A program made the translations under genes and the position numbers. Shown one piece after another: positions 6,481 through 14,669 of a DNA stretch of 26,850 nucleotides. Source of the stretch: Methanomassiliicoccaceae archaeon UBA480 (GTDB lineage Archaea > Thermoplasmatota > Thermoplasmata > Methanomassiliicoccales > Methanomethylophilaceae); assembly GCA_002506425.1 (NCBI GenBank), contig DAXO01000089.1, forward strand, positions 1 to 26,850, read 5' to 3'. Position 1 is the first letter of the stretch. Each line of letters starts with the position of its first letter. The notes below the pieces were generated by a model, which worked only from the letters and a program-made list of their open reading frames with translations, did no database searches and was not told the origin of the DNA.

Positions 6481-7532
6481 CTATTGAGGTCTGAAACGCC
6501 ATCCGTACGGAGAATCTCATCCACGGCATCCGAGAACGACAAATCAGGACCGACCTTGACGGTCCTGCACCCCAGACGCCTTCCGAACTCCACATCCTTG
6601 TCATGGTCCCCGACCATCCAGGAACGCGACGGATCTATGCCGTATCTGGCCATGGCTGCGAGGCCCATGCCTATCTCCGGCTTCCTGCAGCTGCAGTGCT
6701 CTTCGGGCGTATGCGGACAGTAGAATATGTCGTCTATGCGGCCGCCGCCCTCCTCCACGCGATGTCTGAGTTTGTCGTGGATGCGCCCGAGGGTCTCCTC
6801 GTCGAAATAGCCGCGGTGGAGCCCGGACTGATTGGTTATCACGATGACCAGATAACCGGCGGAATTCAACCTGGCCACTGCCGCCGGAACATCCGGGAAC
6901 AGCTCGAACTTGGCCGGATCGTCGCAATACGGTACGTCCTTCGCGATTGTGTCGTCCCTGTCTATGAATACCGCTCGGCTGCCGAAGAGCTCCCTCTCCA
7001 CGATGCCTGCGATTATGTGGCAGGCGCAGAGGTACCCCTCCTGAACATGAGGGGTCTCGACCGTGGGGATGACGACTGCGCAATCGGCGATCTCCTTCAT
7101 CTTCCCATGGTCTCCCGTGAAGGAAACGGTAACGCCTCCGCGGGCCTTGGCCTCCTCCATGGCAAGGATCACGTTCTTGGAGTTGCCTGATGTCGAAAGG
7201 CCGACAAGGACGTCTCCTTTCCTGCAGATGCCCTCCACCTGCCTCTTGAAGACTAGATCGTAGCTGTAATCGTTGCCGATGGCCGTGACGGGAGCGATAT
7301 TGGAAAGGCAGACGCCGGGAAGCGCCGGACGCTCCATCATGTACCTTCCGGAGAACTCCGCAGCTATGTGCTGGGCATCGGCGGAGGAGCCCCCGTTGCC
7401 GCAGAAGATCACCTGGTTGCCGTTGCGGAACGCCTCGACGAGGACGTCGGCGGCCTTCCTGATCTGAGCGGGATCTATCTTGGAGATGGTGTCGGCGGCC
7501 TTGCCTAGCTCTGTAGTGATAACGTCATTCAT
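6477..7532 (-). CDS. Fused sedoheptulose-7-P isomerase / heptose bisphosphate phosphatase (GmhA-GmhB)
   Basis: A 351-residue two-domain protein. Residues 1-182 are a GmhA-type SIS isomerase (sedoheptulose-7-P to D-glycero-D-manno-heptose-7-P): CGNGGSSADAQHIAAEFSGRY at 44-64, GLSTSGNSKN at 111-120, and VETPHVQEGYLCACH at 158-172. Residues 186 to about 345 are a GmhB-type HAD phosphatase (heptose-1,7-bisphosphate to heptose-1-phosphate): nucleophile motif VFIDRDDT at 188-195, VITNQSG at 231-237, a zinc loop CPHTPEEHCSC at 272-282, and VGDHDKD at 307-313. Stand-alone GmhA and GmhB are each about as long as these halves. The ATG at 7532 overlaps the kinase gene by 8 bp; sequence further upstream in frame is the kinase gene's shadow. 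The fusion joins steps 1 and 3, and the adjacent kinase supplies step 2. In-vivo product not proven. Confidence 0.9.
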   Translation of the reverse strand: MNDVITTELGKAADTISKIDPAQIRKAADVLVEAFRNGNQVIFCGNGGSSADAQHIAAEFSGRYMMERPALPGVCLSNIAPVTAIGNDYSYDLVFKRQVEGICRKGDVLVGLSTSGNSKNVILAMEEAKARGGVTVSFTGDHGKMKEIADCAVVIPTVETPHVQEGYLCACHIIAGIVERELFGSRAVFIDRDDTIAKDVPYCDDPAKFELFPDVPAAVARLNSAGYLVIVITNQSGLHRGYFDEETLGRIHDKLRHRVEEGGGRIDDIFYCPHTPEEHCSCRKPEIGMGLAAMARYGIDPSRSWMVGDHDKDVEFGRRLGCRTVKVGPDLSFSDAVDEILRTDGVSDLNR

Positions 7533-8541
7533 TCGGATACTTCCAGGAGATGACGCCCTGGGGCTCGAACATGAAATCTGCGACCTTAGCGCCCATCTTC
7601 TCGAGCTCCTGCGCCACGTTGTATTTGCGGTTGTATTCGCATATGAAGTACATGAAACCCCCACCTCCGGCGCCTGAGACCTTCCCTCCGATGGCGCCTG
7701 CGCGTTTGGCGGCATCATACATGGCGTCGATATGGGGATTCGAGACCTTGTTGGAGAACTGCTTCTTGTAAACCCAGGCCTCGTCCAAGATCTCTCCTGC
7801 CGTGCGGATGTCGCCTCTCTCCAGGGCGACAGCCATGGACTTGGCAAGAGCCTTGGTCCTGTCCAGAGCCTCCTCGTTCTGCCCTTTGTTGAACTTGGAG
7901 ACCTGGCTTTCGATGATGGTGGCCGACTCGCGGCTGTTGCCGGTGTAGCAGAGCAGGGAGCAGTACTGGAGCTCGTTTATGGCGTCGTCGCGTATCTTGA
8001 CGCGGTTGACGTTCACGCCTCCGGCCCCGAACTGCATGAGATTGAATCCGCCGAACACTGCGGCATACTGATCCTGTTTGCCGCCCTTCAGGCCGATCTC
8101 CTCGCGCTCCAGCTTGTATGCGAGCTGCGCCATCTCAGACCCTGTGAGCCTTATGCCGCGCCATTCGCACATGGCCGCAATGATCGATACGATGACCGTG
8201 GAGGAGCCGCCTAGTCCGGAACCGGGGGGCGCCTCGGACTGCAGAAACATCTTGAACCCGTCCGTGACCTCGAAATGATTGGTCACTACCTTGATGAGAT
8301 CCATATTCCCGTCGAGAGGAAGAGGGCCGCCGTCGAGGTCGGCGGTGTATTTGCCGTAGTCGGTGGAATGGACGGACATGGAGTGATCGTCCGTCGGCGT
8401 TATGGTGCAGTACGCATAGCGGTTGATGGTCGTATTGAAGACCATGCCGCCCTTCTTCGAGGCGTACGGCTCCACATCCGTGCCTCCTCCAGCCAGCCCT
8501 ATCCTCAGGGGGGCCCTGGCTCTGTAGTGAATCCCATCCAT
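7525..8541 (-). CDS. hddA: D-glycero-D-manno-heptose-7-phosphate 1-kinase-like GHMP kinase
   Basis: A 338-residue GHMP-family kinase of the HddA type, which phosphorylates the anomeric carbon of D-glycero-D-manno-heptose-7-P with ATP. It begins RARAPLRIGLAGGGTDVEPY (residues 7-26), has the ATP loop PPGSGLGGSSTVIVS at 105-119, GGKQDQYAAVFGGFN at 153-167, and the C-terminal VSGAGGGGFMYF. These match HddA better than galactokinase or mevalonate kinase; a fucokinase-like role is the main alternative. Of two possible starts I chose the ATG at 8541 because the family N-terminus begins there and AAGGTGA sits just upstream. It is first in a two-gene operon with the GmhA-GmhB fusion. Confidence 0.88.
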   Translation of the reverse strand: MDGIHYRARAPLRIGLAGGGTDVEPYASKKGGMVFNTTINRYAYCTITPTDDHSMSVHSTDYGKYTADLDGGPLPLDGNMDLIKVVTNHFEVTDGFKMFLQSEAPPGSGLGGSSTVIVSIIAAMCEWRGIRLTGSEMAQLAYKLEREEIGLKGGKQDQYAAVFGGFNLMQFGAGGVNVNRVKIRDDAINELQYCSLLCYTGNSRESATIIESQVSKFNKGQNEEALDRTKALAKSMAVALERGDIRTAGEILDEAWVYKKQFSNKVSNPHIDAMYDAAKRAGAIGGKVSGAGGGGFMYFICEYNRKYNVAQELEKMGAKVADFMFEPQGVISWKYPNE

Positions 8542-8601
8542 CCCGTCACCTTGGGTCCGCTGGACTTCGTCCAGGAATATAATGCACAATTTCGGCAATC
8601 G

Positions 8602-8609
8602 TATTTAAT
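8602..8609 (-). promoter_or_regulatory. TATA box of the heptose operon
   Basis: ATTAAATA on the minus strand is 61-68 bases before the hddA ATG, giving a leader of about 35 bases that carries an AAGGTGA ribosome-binding site. Confidence 0.5.
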
Positions 8610-8671
8610 GGTAGTCAGAAAAGCCACCGGGATTCAATATACCCAGCATCACGGCGATCTTCTCAAGGATG

Positions 8672-8679
8672 TATTAAAT
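8672..8679 (+). promoter_or_regulatory. TATA box of the GT4-VTT-GT4-gtrA operon
   Basis: TATTAAAT lies 23-30 bases before the ATG at 8702, so the operon transcript is probably leaderless. It is divergent from the heptose operon promoter within a 160-base gap. Confidence 0.6.
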
Positions 8680-8701
8680 CCGAACAGTCGATTTACCTCC
8701 G

Positions 8702-9838
8702 ATGCGGATCGCCATGATGACCGACAGCTGGTACCCCACCAGGGACGGCGTGGTCACATCAATTACGATAATCAAGGAATCTCTGGAGGCCCTCGGTCAC
8801 GAGGTCTTCATCATAGCCCCCGAGCCGGAGAAGGAGGCGAGACAGGAGGGAGTGTATTACTTCCCCGCCGTCCGCTTCAGATCGTATGAAGGATACTATG
8901 TCCCGATCCTCCCGTCCAACAAGATGGAGATCCTCAGGAAGATCAATCCCGATGTGATCCACATCCACGGGGTCGCGACGATGGCCGTCCGCGCACTGAT
9001 ATGCTCGCACGAGCTGCGGATTCCCACCGTCATGACGTTCCACACGATGGTTGATGATGCCGCCAAGTACTATTCTCCGATAAAGCTCCCTCCCGAAACG
9101 ATGGAAAGGCTCATCTGGATGTATCTGAGGCAGATACTCAAGAGGGTGGACGTGGTCGTTACTCCCACAGCATGCATAGGGAGGGAACTGGAATCGCACG
9201 GCGCGAGATGCAGGAATCTCGTCACCATCCCCACAGGGACGGACGTCGCCAAATTCCATCCGGGCATCCCGTGCGACGAGATCCGGAGAAGGCACGGGCT
9301 CGAAGGGAAGAAGGTCGCGATACACGTCGGACGCATATCCTACGAGAAGGAGCTGGACATGGTCGTCCGTGCCATGAGGCACATAGACGGCGTCCTGCTG
9401 GTTGCAGGCAAAGGCCCCGCCAAGAAGGACATCGAGGATCTGGTCGACGAGCTCGGATTGCGCGACAAGGTGATCTTCGCGGGATTCGTCCCGGACGACG
9501 AGCTGCCCGCATACTACTGCGCGGCAGATGTGGCGGTATCCGCCTCCAAGTTCGAGACGCAGGGCCTTTCCATCCTCGAAGCGATGGCGTCCGGAATACC
9601 GGTCGCCTGCCGCAACGGCAGGGCGTTCGCCGAGATCGTGCACGACGGAATCAACGGATACCTCTTCGACGATGAGGAGGGATGCGTGGCTGCCGTGAAG
9701 AAGGCTTTCGATGCTCCGCAGAATGTGAGAGACGCTTCGCTCAGAACGGCCCTGGAGAATTCACGCGACAAATCGGCGCAGGCATACGTGGATGCGTACG
9801 AACTGGCGCGCAGAACCATGGAGGAACGCAGAGGATGA
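8702..9838 (+). CDS. GT4 family glycosyltransferase (possibly lipid-linked acceptor)
   Basis: A 378-residue retaining GT-B glycosyltransferase. The N-terminal acceptor half starts MRIAMMTDSWYPTRDGVVTS and the donor half has IHVGRISYEKELD at 207-219, AGKGP at 235-239 and the E-x7-E motif as Glu285/Glu293 in KFETQGLSILEAMASG. The 'TQGL' form of this motif is one I associate with enzymes that glycosylate diacylglycerol or similar membrane lipids, but that is only a hint. It leads a four-gene run with 4-bp ATGA overlaps: this GT4, a membrane protein, another GT4, then GtrA. This suggests assembly of a lipid-anchored glycan at the membrane. Confidence 0.9.
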   Translation: MRIAMMTDSWYPTRDGVVTSITIIKESLEALGHEVFIIAPEPEKEARQEGVYYFPAVRFRSYEGYYVPILPSNKMEILRKINPDVIHIHGVATMAVRALICSHELRIPTVMTFHTMVDDAAKYYSPIKLPPETMERLIWMYLRQILKRVDVVVTPTACIGRELESHGARCRNLVTIPTGTDVAKFHPGIPCDEIRRRHGLEGKKVAIHVGRISYEKELDMVVRAMRHIDGVLLVAGKGPAKKDIEDLVDELGLRDKVIFAGFVPDDELPAYYCAADVAVSASKFETQGLSILEAMASGIPVACRNGRAFAEIVHDGINGYLFDDEEGCVAAVKKAFDAPQNVRDASLRTALENSRDKSAQAYVDAYELARRTMEERRG

Positions 9839-10416
9839 GCCTGGGAGACTGGCTGTTCGGCCTCTTCGACGGCATGGGAGATGCGGGCGCCGCCCTTTGC
9901 ATATTCATCCTATTCCTGGTCGACGCCCTGCTTTTCCCGACCCTTCCCGAACTGTTCATGGTCCTCGGATTCAATGCCGATCCGACATGGCAGTTCGGCA
10001 TTGCACTGCTGCTGATGGCCGTCTCGGCAGAGCTGATAGGCGTGTTCACGCTGTATCTGATAGTCTCCAGAATCGGCGTTCCGGAGAGAATCAGACGTAT
10101 CGCAGGAAAATACGTTGATTTCCTGGTGTTCAGCGACGAGCGGATAGTCCTGGTGAACAGGATAGCTCCGATGATCCCGTTCCTCGGAGCATTCATTGCC
10201 ATAATAGACACCTGGGATCCGAAGAAATGCGCCGCATACATCGTCATCGGATGCGTCGCCAAATACGGGATAATACTGCTCGCGAGCGGATTCTTCCTGA
10301 ACTATCTGGGCACCGGCACTGCGCAGACTGTAACCCTGGCGTTCATATTCGCTGTGATAATCGTGAGCTTCATCGCATCGGCATACAAGAAGAGACAGGA
10401 AGGCCTGGAATCATGA
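9835..10416 (+). CDS. Multi-pass membrane protein, VTT/DedA-like
   Basis: A 193-residue integral membrane protein with about five hydrophobic stretches (roughly residues 15-35, 52-78, 105-124, 132-158 and 164-184) and a basic C-terminus (YKKRQEGLES). LVNRIAPMIPFLGAFIAII at about 106-124 resembles the 'FxxRxxPxxP' region of VTT/DedA proteins, which have been linked to movement of polyprenyl phosphates and phospholipids; the match is weak. The start ATG overlaps the upstream GT4 stop (ATGA) and the gene ends in ATGA with the next GT4. Position between two glycosyltransferases suggests a role with lipid carriers. Confidence 0.7.
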   Translation: MSLGDWLFGLFDGMGDAGAALCIFILFLVDALLFPTLPELFMVLGFNADPTWQFGIALLLMAVSAELIGVFTLYLIVSRIGVPERIRRIAGKYVDFLVFSDERIVLVNRIAPMIPFLGAFIAIIDTWDPKKCAAYIVIGCVAKYGIILLASGFFLNYLGTGTAQTVTLAFIFAVIIVSFIASAYKKRQEGLES

Positions 10417-11559
10417 GATTCGTGGATGTGAACCCGTACTTCTACCCATACAAGGGCGGAATAGAGAGGAGGATGCACGACACCGCGCGCCTGCTCGCAT
10501 CGCGCGGGCACGATGTCACCATCCTGACCGCCAGGCTGCCGGACACTCCCGAGGAGGAAAAGACCGAATGGGGCTACAGGGTGGTCAGACTCCCGTCGAG
10601 ATTCATCGACATCTACAATCCCCCATACGTATCGTCCAAAGGCGTCCTGGAGACGCTGGAATCCATGGATCCGGACACGGTCAACTACAACTACCGCTGG
10701 GCCCCATCCTACAACAAGGCCCTGAAGAGATACGACGGGAGGAAAGTGTTCACCTACCACAACATGTGGGGCGAGGGGATAGGCCTTCAGGCCTCCCTTT
10801 CGGAGATAAACGATAACGCCTTCCGCAAAACCCTGGACACTTTCGACCATATAGTCTGCGTCAGCGACTATGTGCGCAGCGACCTGATCCGCAGAGGAAT
10901 CCCTGCGGATTCGACTACCACGGTCCCGACCTGCATGGATATGCCGACACTCCGCAAGAAGCCGGAAGGGGACTTCATACTCTCCCTCGGAAGGCTCGTG
11001 GCTACGAAGGGGCTGCACTATCTGATCGATGCCATGGACGACATCGACTGCAGATTGATACTCTGCGGTAAGGGGCCTGAAGAGGAGAAGTTGAGAAGGC
11101 GGATCGAAAGAAAGGGACTGGGATCCAAAGTGGAGATGCGCGGATACGTCTCGGAAGAGGAGAAGGCTGATCTGATCGACTCCTGCAGACTATTCGTCAT
11201 GCCATCCCTCTTCGAATCCTTCGGCCTGGCCGCACTCGAGGTCATGTCTCACGGCAAGCCTCTCGTGTATTCGGGCGTCAACGGCCTCCCCGAGACCGTC
11301 GGAGAAGGCGGCCTGGCAGTGCCTCCGCACGATTCCGCAGCGATATCCGAAGCAGTGAACTCCATGCTGAGAAACGACACCCTTAGAATGTCGAAAGGAC
11401 TGGCCGCAAGGAAAAAAGCGGAAACATACACGTGGCCCAACCATATCGGCACTCTCGAGCGGATCCTCCTGGGAAACCGAGATCGATTGGAGTATATGTC
11501 CGAACTCGTCACCGGAAACTGTCGAGAAGACCGCTTTCAGCATCATAACCAATATGTAA
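10413..11559 (+). CDS. GT4 family glycosyltransferase, apparent frameshift near the 3' end
   Basis: A GT-B glycosyltransferase of about 380 residues. It has the N-terminal YFYPYKGGIERR, SLGRLVATKG at 191-200, CGKGPEEEKL at 218-227 and an E-x7-E motif as Glu268/Glu276 in LFESFGLAALEVM. As written, the frame has no stop after the family's usual end (TYTWPNHIGTLERIL, about 339-352) and runs on to 12137 through the whole gtrA gene in a different phase. Moving one base forward near 11514-11520, beside an AAA run, gives a short tail ending SIITNM and a TAA at 11557-11559 with codons typical of this genome. I annotate that end; it implies an indel error, a real mutation or frameshifting. ATGA overlap with the preceding gene fixes the start. 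Confidence 0.8.
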
Positions 11560-11580
11560 TACGAGTCTGTGGGAGCAGGC

Positions 11581-12018
11581 ATGAGCGGGAGCACGATCGG
11601 AGAGTTCATGACGCGTCACAGGGAGCTCATATCCTACGCATTCTGGGGCGTCGCGACGACACTGGTGTCTCTAGGGACATATGCAGTCTTCGTCCATTTC
11701 TCGATCAACTCCTCCATCAGCAACATCCTCTCCTGGATCTGCGGGGTCGCATTCGCATTCGTGACCAACAAGCTGTTCGTGTTCCGCAGCAAATCCTTGG
11801 AACGCAACGTAGTCGTGAAGGAAGGGAGCCTGTTCGTAGGTTCCAGGATATTCACTGGGGTCATCGCATGGGTCCTTTTCCCCGTACTGCTGTGGATCGG
11901 CCTCGATCAGGACTTCCTGGGATTCGAAAACATGTGGACCAAGATCGTCACGAGCATCGTGGAGATCGGCCTCAACTGGGTTCTCAGCAAGCATCTGGTC
12001 TTCAAACACGCCGAATGA
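11581..12018 (+). CDS. GtrA family membrane protein
   Basis: A 145-residue four-helix membrane protein of the GtrA family, which in bacteria is proposed to help move polyprenyl-linked sugars across the membrane. Typical features are LISYAFWGVATTLVSLGTYAVF near the N-terminus, SNILSWICGVAFAFVTNKLFVF (the conserved 'NKxxVF' after helix 2), and a final NWVLSKHLVFKHAE. An in-frame GTG at 11569 is an alternative start. It is last in the plus-strand operon and overlaps the convergent GT87-like gene by 17 bp. Together with the GT4 enzymes it suggests delivery of a lipid-linked sugar to the outer face. Confidence 0.88.
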   Translation: MSGSTIGEFMTRHRELISYAFWGVATTLVSLGTYAVFVHFSINSSISNILSWICGVAFAFVTNKLFVFRSKSLERNVVVKEGSLFVGSRIFTGVIAWVLFPVLLWIGLDQDFLGFENMWTKIVTSIVEIGLNWVLSKHLVFKHAE

Positions 12019-13273
12019 GAAGGCGACACCCTGCCTTGGACATGAGAGTACGGAACGCCGTTACCGCGAAGACTATCAGGATGATGTCGCGGAGAGCGCA
12101 CGCCGTCACAAATGCAGGCGATGCGACTTCCGATTGAAGGAAGATGATGCATGATATCTGCATGACCACGGCGGAAACCGCCAGCCATCTCATGCGACCT
12201 CCGAGCTCCGATGTGAAGAACATCATCGAAATCAACGGGAAGATCCACATCATATACTGTGTCGAGAAAACCTTGTTCGTCAGCATGAAAACGATGCAGA
12301 CGAACAGCATGGCGAGCGACAGATCCGAGATCGTTTTGACAGCGGAACGACGCATCAGGAAGGCGCACAGGACCAACGCCGATAGCAGGAAGGCGATTAT
12401 AACATAGTTCCAGACCGGTAGCAGAGCCGTCGCTAACGGTCCGCAGATATCGTCGGTGTTATGGGCCTCCACTATCCCGATCTCGATCAACCCGAAGAGG
12501 CTCATCGCCTCCAGCACGGTTGCAACGAGACTCTCCACATGAAATCCGCGATCCGAATGGAATCCAAGGAAAGAAAACGATTCGGCGAACGATACGCCCG
12601 ATATCCACAGGGGGACGAATACCATTAAAAAGACGGCGATGCAGGACAGCAGCTCCTCCTTGACTGCGGATACTCCTTCTTTAGATTGGAAGAGGTTGTA
12701 ACCGATCATCAGCGGGATAAACAGACACGGATAGAGCTTTGTCATGGCGGCCACGGCCATAAGTGCGTATGCGGCCCACCATTTCTCTTTGGAGAAGAAG
12801 AACAACGACATCACCGTCAGAGACATGACGATTCCGTCGAACTTCTTCACCGAATCAGTGATGTAGAACAGGATGAGAATCGTGAAAAGCGCAGCTGCCA
12901 GATAGGCGAGGCGTTCCGAAGGCGCCATTCTCATGATGCAATACGAGGCAACAGCCATCAATATAGCACTCATCGCGGCGAAGATCCAGCAATAGACGGT
13001 CAGATCGGTCGTGAAGATGAGCGGTATCGAAAAGAATGCCAGCGCCAAAGGCGGGAATTCGAATTCGAAATCCGTGTAAGGAAGCAACCCTTCTTTGAAA
13101 AGAAGAGCCTGATCGTAGAAATTGGTCACATCTCCGCGCGGCCCCGCATCGATGAGCGCCAAGGCAGTCGCGATGAGCAGAACCGCTGCCACAACGAAAG
13201 AAGCCAGAAGCAGACGTGACTGAGGCGGAATGAGCTCGAGACGCGCCTGCAGTGACTCTCTGGCGGACTCCAC
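12002..13273 (-). CDS. GT87-like (DUF2029) polyprenol-phosphate-mannose-dependent glycosyltransferase
   Basis: A 423-residue polytopic GT-C enzyme with about ten membrane segments. After the first helix, the outside loop reads RGDVTNFYDQALLFKEG and then PYTDFEFEFPPLALAFF, the GT87-type pattern with an acidic residue (Asp48) expected to be catalytic and the 'DFxFExPPLA' block. Such enzymes use a polyprenyl-phosphate sugar on the outer membrane face. Start is a GTG at 13273 with GAGAGGAG seven bases upstream. It follows the ACT gene by 29 bases, probably in one operon, and converges with gtrA. It has no ectodomain partner, unlike the two GT-C genes after 17 kb. Confidence 0.85.
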   Translation of the reverse strand: MESARESLQARLELIPPQSRLLLASFVVAAVLLIATALALIDAGPRGDVTNFYDQALLFKEGLLPYTDFEFEFPPLALAFFSIPLIFTTDLTVYCWIFAAMSAILMAVASYCIMRMAPSERLAYLAAALFTILILFYITDSVKKFDGIVMSLTVMSLFFFSKEKWWAAYALMAVAAMTKLYPCLFIPLMIGYNLFQSKEGVSAVKEELLSCIAVFLMVFVPLWISGVSFAESFSFLGFHSDRGFHVESLVATVLEAMSLFGLIEIGIVEAHNTDDICGPLATALLPVWNYVIIAFLLSALVLCAFLMRRSAVKTISDLSLAMLFVCIVFMLTNKVFSTQYMMWIFPLISMMFFTSELGGRMRWLAVSAVVMQISCIIFLQSEVASPAFVTACALRDIILIVFAVTAFRTLMSKAGCRLLIRRV

Positions 13274-13302
13274 GATCGACTCCTCTCACCGACGGAATCT
13301 TT

Positions 13303-13665
13303 TCACAGAGCATTGAGTGCTTTCACATAGTGGTCCGGGGCCATACGGTCTATGACCTCTTCGACCTCGTCCGATCCTCCGACGAGACCTACATTGCCCT
13401 TCGTGGTGGATATCAAAGCATATGCGGACTGCCCGGATTCGGGGATGAGCGCCGCTTCGTATACGTCCTGGAGCTTCTGGAGCCTTCCGATGGCGGTGAG
13501 AGCCTCCTCGTGGCTGACAACCGACAAGACCATCCTGGACTTGCCTGGGAGCTCGCATTTCCCGACAACTATCGTCTCGACGTTGATCTTGTTGCGTGTG
13601 AATTCGCCCATGACTCTCTGCATGACACCGAATTCGTTCTTGACGATTAGAGAAATTACGTGCAT
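13303..13665 (-). CDS. ACT-domain protein, acetolactate synthase small-subunit-like
   Basis: A 120-residue protein with an N-terminal ACT domain resembling IlvN/IlvH: HVISLIVKNEFGVMQRVMGEFTRNKINVETIVVG (residues 2-35) followed by KSRMVLSVV. In IlvH, ACT domains bind valine for feedback control. This protein is shorter than usual small subunits and no large subunit (ilvB) is nearby, so a role as free-standing amino-acid sensor or as the regulatory subunit of a distant enzyme are both possible. The ATG at 13665 has GAGGAGC just before it. The downstream neighbour is a GT87-like enzyme with no obvious functional link. Confidence 0.82.
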   Translation of the reverse strand: MHVISLIVKNEFGVMQRVMGEFTRNKINVETIVVGKCELPGKSRMVLSVVSHEEALTAIGRLQKLQDVYEAALIPESGQSAYALISTTKGNVGLVGGSDEVEEVIDRMAPDHYVKALNAL

Positions 13666-13691
13666 TGCTCCTCGTTTCTCGAAGAGAATCC

Positions 13692-13701
13692 CATATATAT
13701 T
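13692..13701. promoter_or_regulatory. Shared bidirectional TATA box
   Basis: CATATATATT reads as a TATA box on both strands. It is about 24-33 bases before the plus-strand GT2 ATG at 13725 and about 27-36 bases before the minus-strand ACT gene ATG at 13665, in a 59-base divergent gap with no other AT-rich box. Confidence 0.55.
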
Positions 13702-13724
13702 AGACTGCGTTAGAAAAATCGTCC

Positions 13725-14669
13725 ATGCAAGCCGATCCCTCCAATCAGAACATGGGATGTGACGCCCGGAACAACGACCCGGACGGCATCATCGATTTCT
13801 CCATCGGAATATGCGCCTACAACGAAGAACAGAACATCGAGAGGTGCATACGCGCGATTTACTCGCAGAAGCTGGAGGGCTTCAAATTAAAGCAGGTACT
13901 TGTCGTATCTAGCGGTAGCACGGACCGCACGGACGAGATCGTACGCTCACTCATGAAAGAATACAGGGACATCGTCTTCCTCCCGCAGGAGAGGCGCGAG
14001 GGGAAGAACTCCGCGATCAACCTCTATCTCGATCATCTGACGACGAAACTCGTCGTGATGCTGAACGCCGACAATGTCTTCGCCAGCGACGAATCCCTCC
14101 AGAAGCTTCTTGAACCGTTCAGGGACTCCATGATGGGCATGGTCGGCGGACACCCGATACCAACCAACGACCCTTCTACCAAAGTGGGGTTCGCATCACA
14201 GATGCTGTGGGCCATGCACCACAACGTGGCAATGATCTATCCGAAGATCGGAGAGATAGTAGCATTCAGAGATATCGGCACCCGCCTCAGGACCGACCTC
14301 CAATCGGACGAGGACATCATCCGCATGAAGCTGGAAGAAGCGGGGTACAAGACCGCTTACGCTCCTGACGCTACGATCTACAATCGCGGACCGGACACGG
14401 AAGAGGACTTCCTGAAGCAGAGGGTCCGCGTCAACATCGGAGAGGTCACGATGAAGAAGATCTATGACTACGACATCCCGTCGTGGAACAAAAAGATCCT
14501 CGTCAAGGCCTATCTCCAGACTATGAAACAGCTCGGATTCCACCCGTTCAAGATGCTCTATATGACTCGGATGGAGTTCAAGGCCCGCCGCCTGGCCAGA
14601 GAGCACGTGGCCCGCGGCGAGGATAAGATGAGCTGCTGGGACCCCGTGCAGAGCACGAAGCGCATCTGA
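13725..14669 (+). CDS. GT2 family glycosyltransferase
   Basis: A 314-residue cytosolic GT-A glycosyltransferase. FSIGICAYNEEQNIERCIRAI at 25-45 and VVSSGSTDRTDEIV at 60-73 are the nucleotide-sugar half. In place of the usual DxD the sequence has LNADNVF (113-119), a variant seen in some GT2 enzymes. A later QSDEDIIRMKLEEAGYKTAY resembles the ED catalytic-base region and KQRVRVNIGE the Q/RxxRW-like acceptor motif. There is no membrane segment. It is expressed alone from the shared TATA box, and its stop codon directly abuts the stop codon of the convergent nucleotidyltransferase gene. Donor and acceptor cannot be assigned. Confidence 0.88.
   Translation: MQADPSNQNMGCDARNNDPDGIIDFSIGICAYNEEQNIERCIRAIYSQKLEGFKLKQVLVVSSGSTDRTDEIVRSLMKEYRDIVFLPQERREGKNSAINLYLDHLTTKLVVMLNADNVFASDESLQKLLEPFRDSMMGMVGGHPIPTNDPSTKVGFASQMLWAMHHNVAMIYPKIGEIVAFRDIGTRLRTDLQSDEDIIRMKLEEAGYKTAYAPDATIYNRGPDTEEDFLKQRVRVNIGEVTMKKIYDYDIPSWNKKILVKAYLQTMKQLGFHPFKMLYMTRMEFKARRLAREHVARGEDKMSCWDPVQSTKRI

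Noticed and set aside
5797..6723. A 308-residue plus-strand open frame
   Set aside because: Antisense to ilvE and the end of the GmhA-GmhB gene; its translation has no recognisable motif, whereas ilvE has all family motifs.
8759..9643. A 294-residue minus-strand open frame
   Set aside because: Antisense shadow of the first GT4 gene, with histidine/aspartate-rich composition typical of a complementary frame in GC-rich DNA.
11559..12137. The GT4 extension as a real C-terminal domain
   Set aside because: It is the out-of-phase reading of gtrA, rich in Arg, His and Gln with no fold signature; GtrA itself is well conserved in its own frame.
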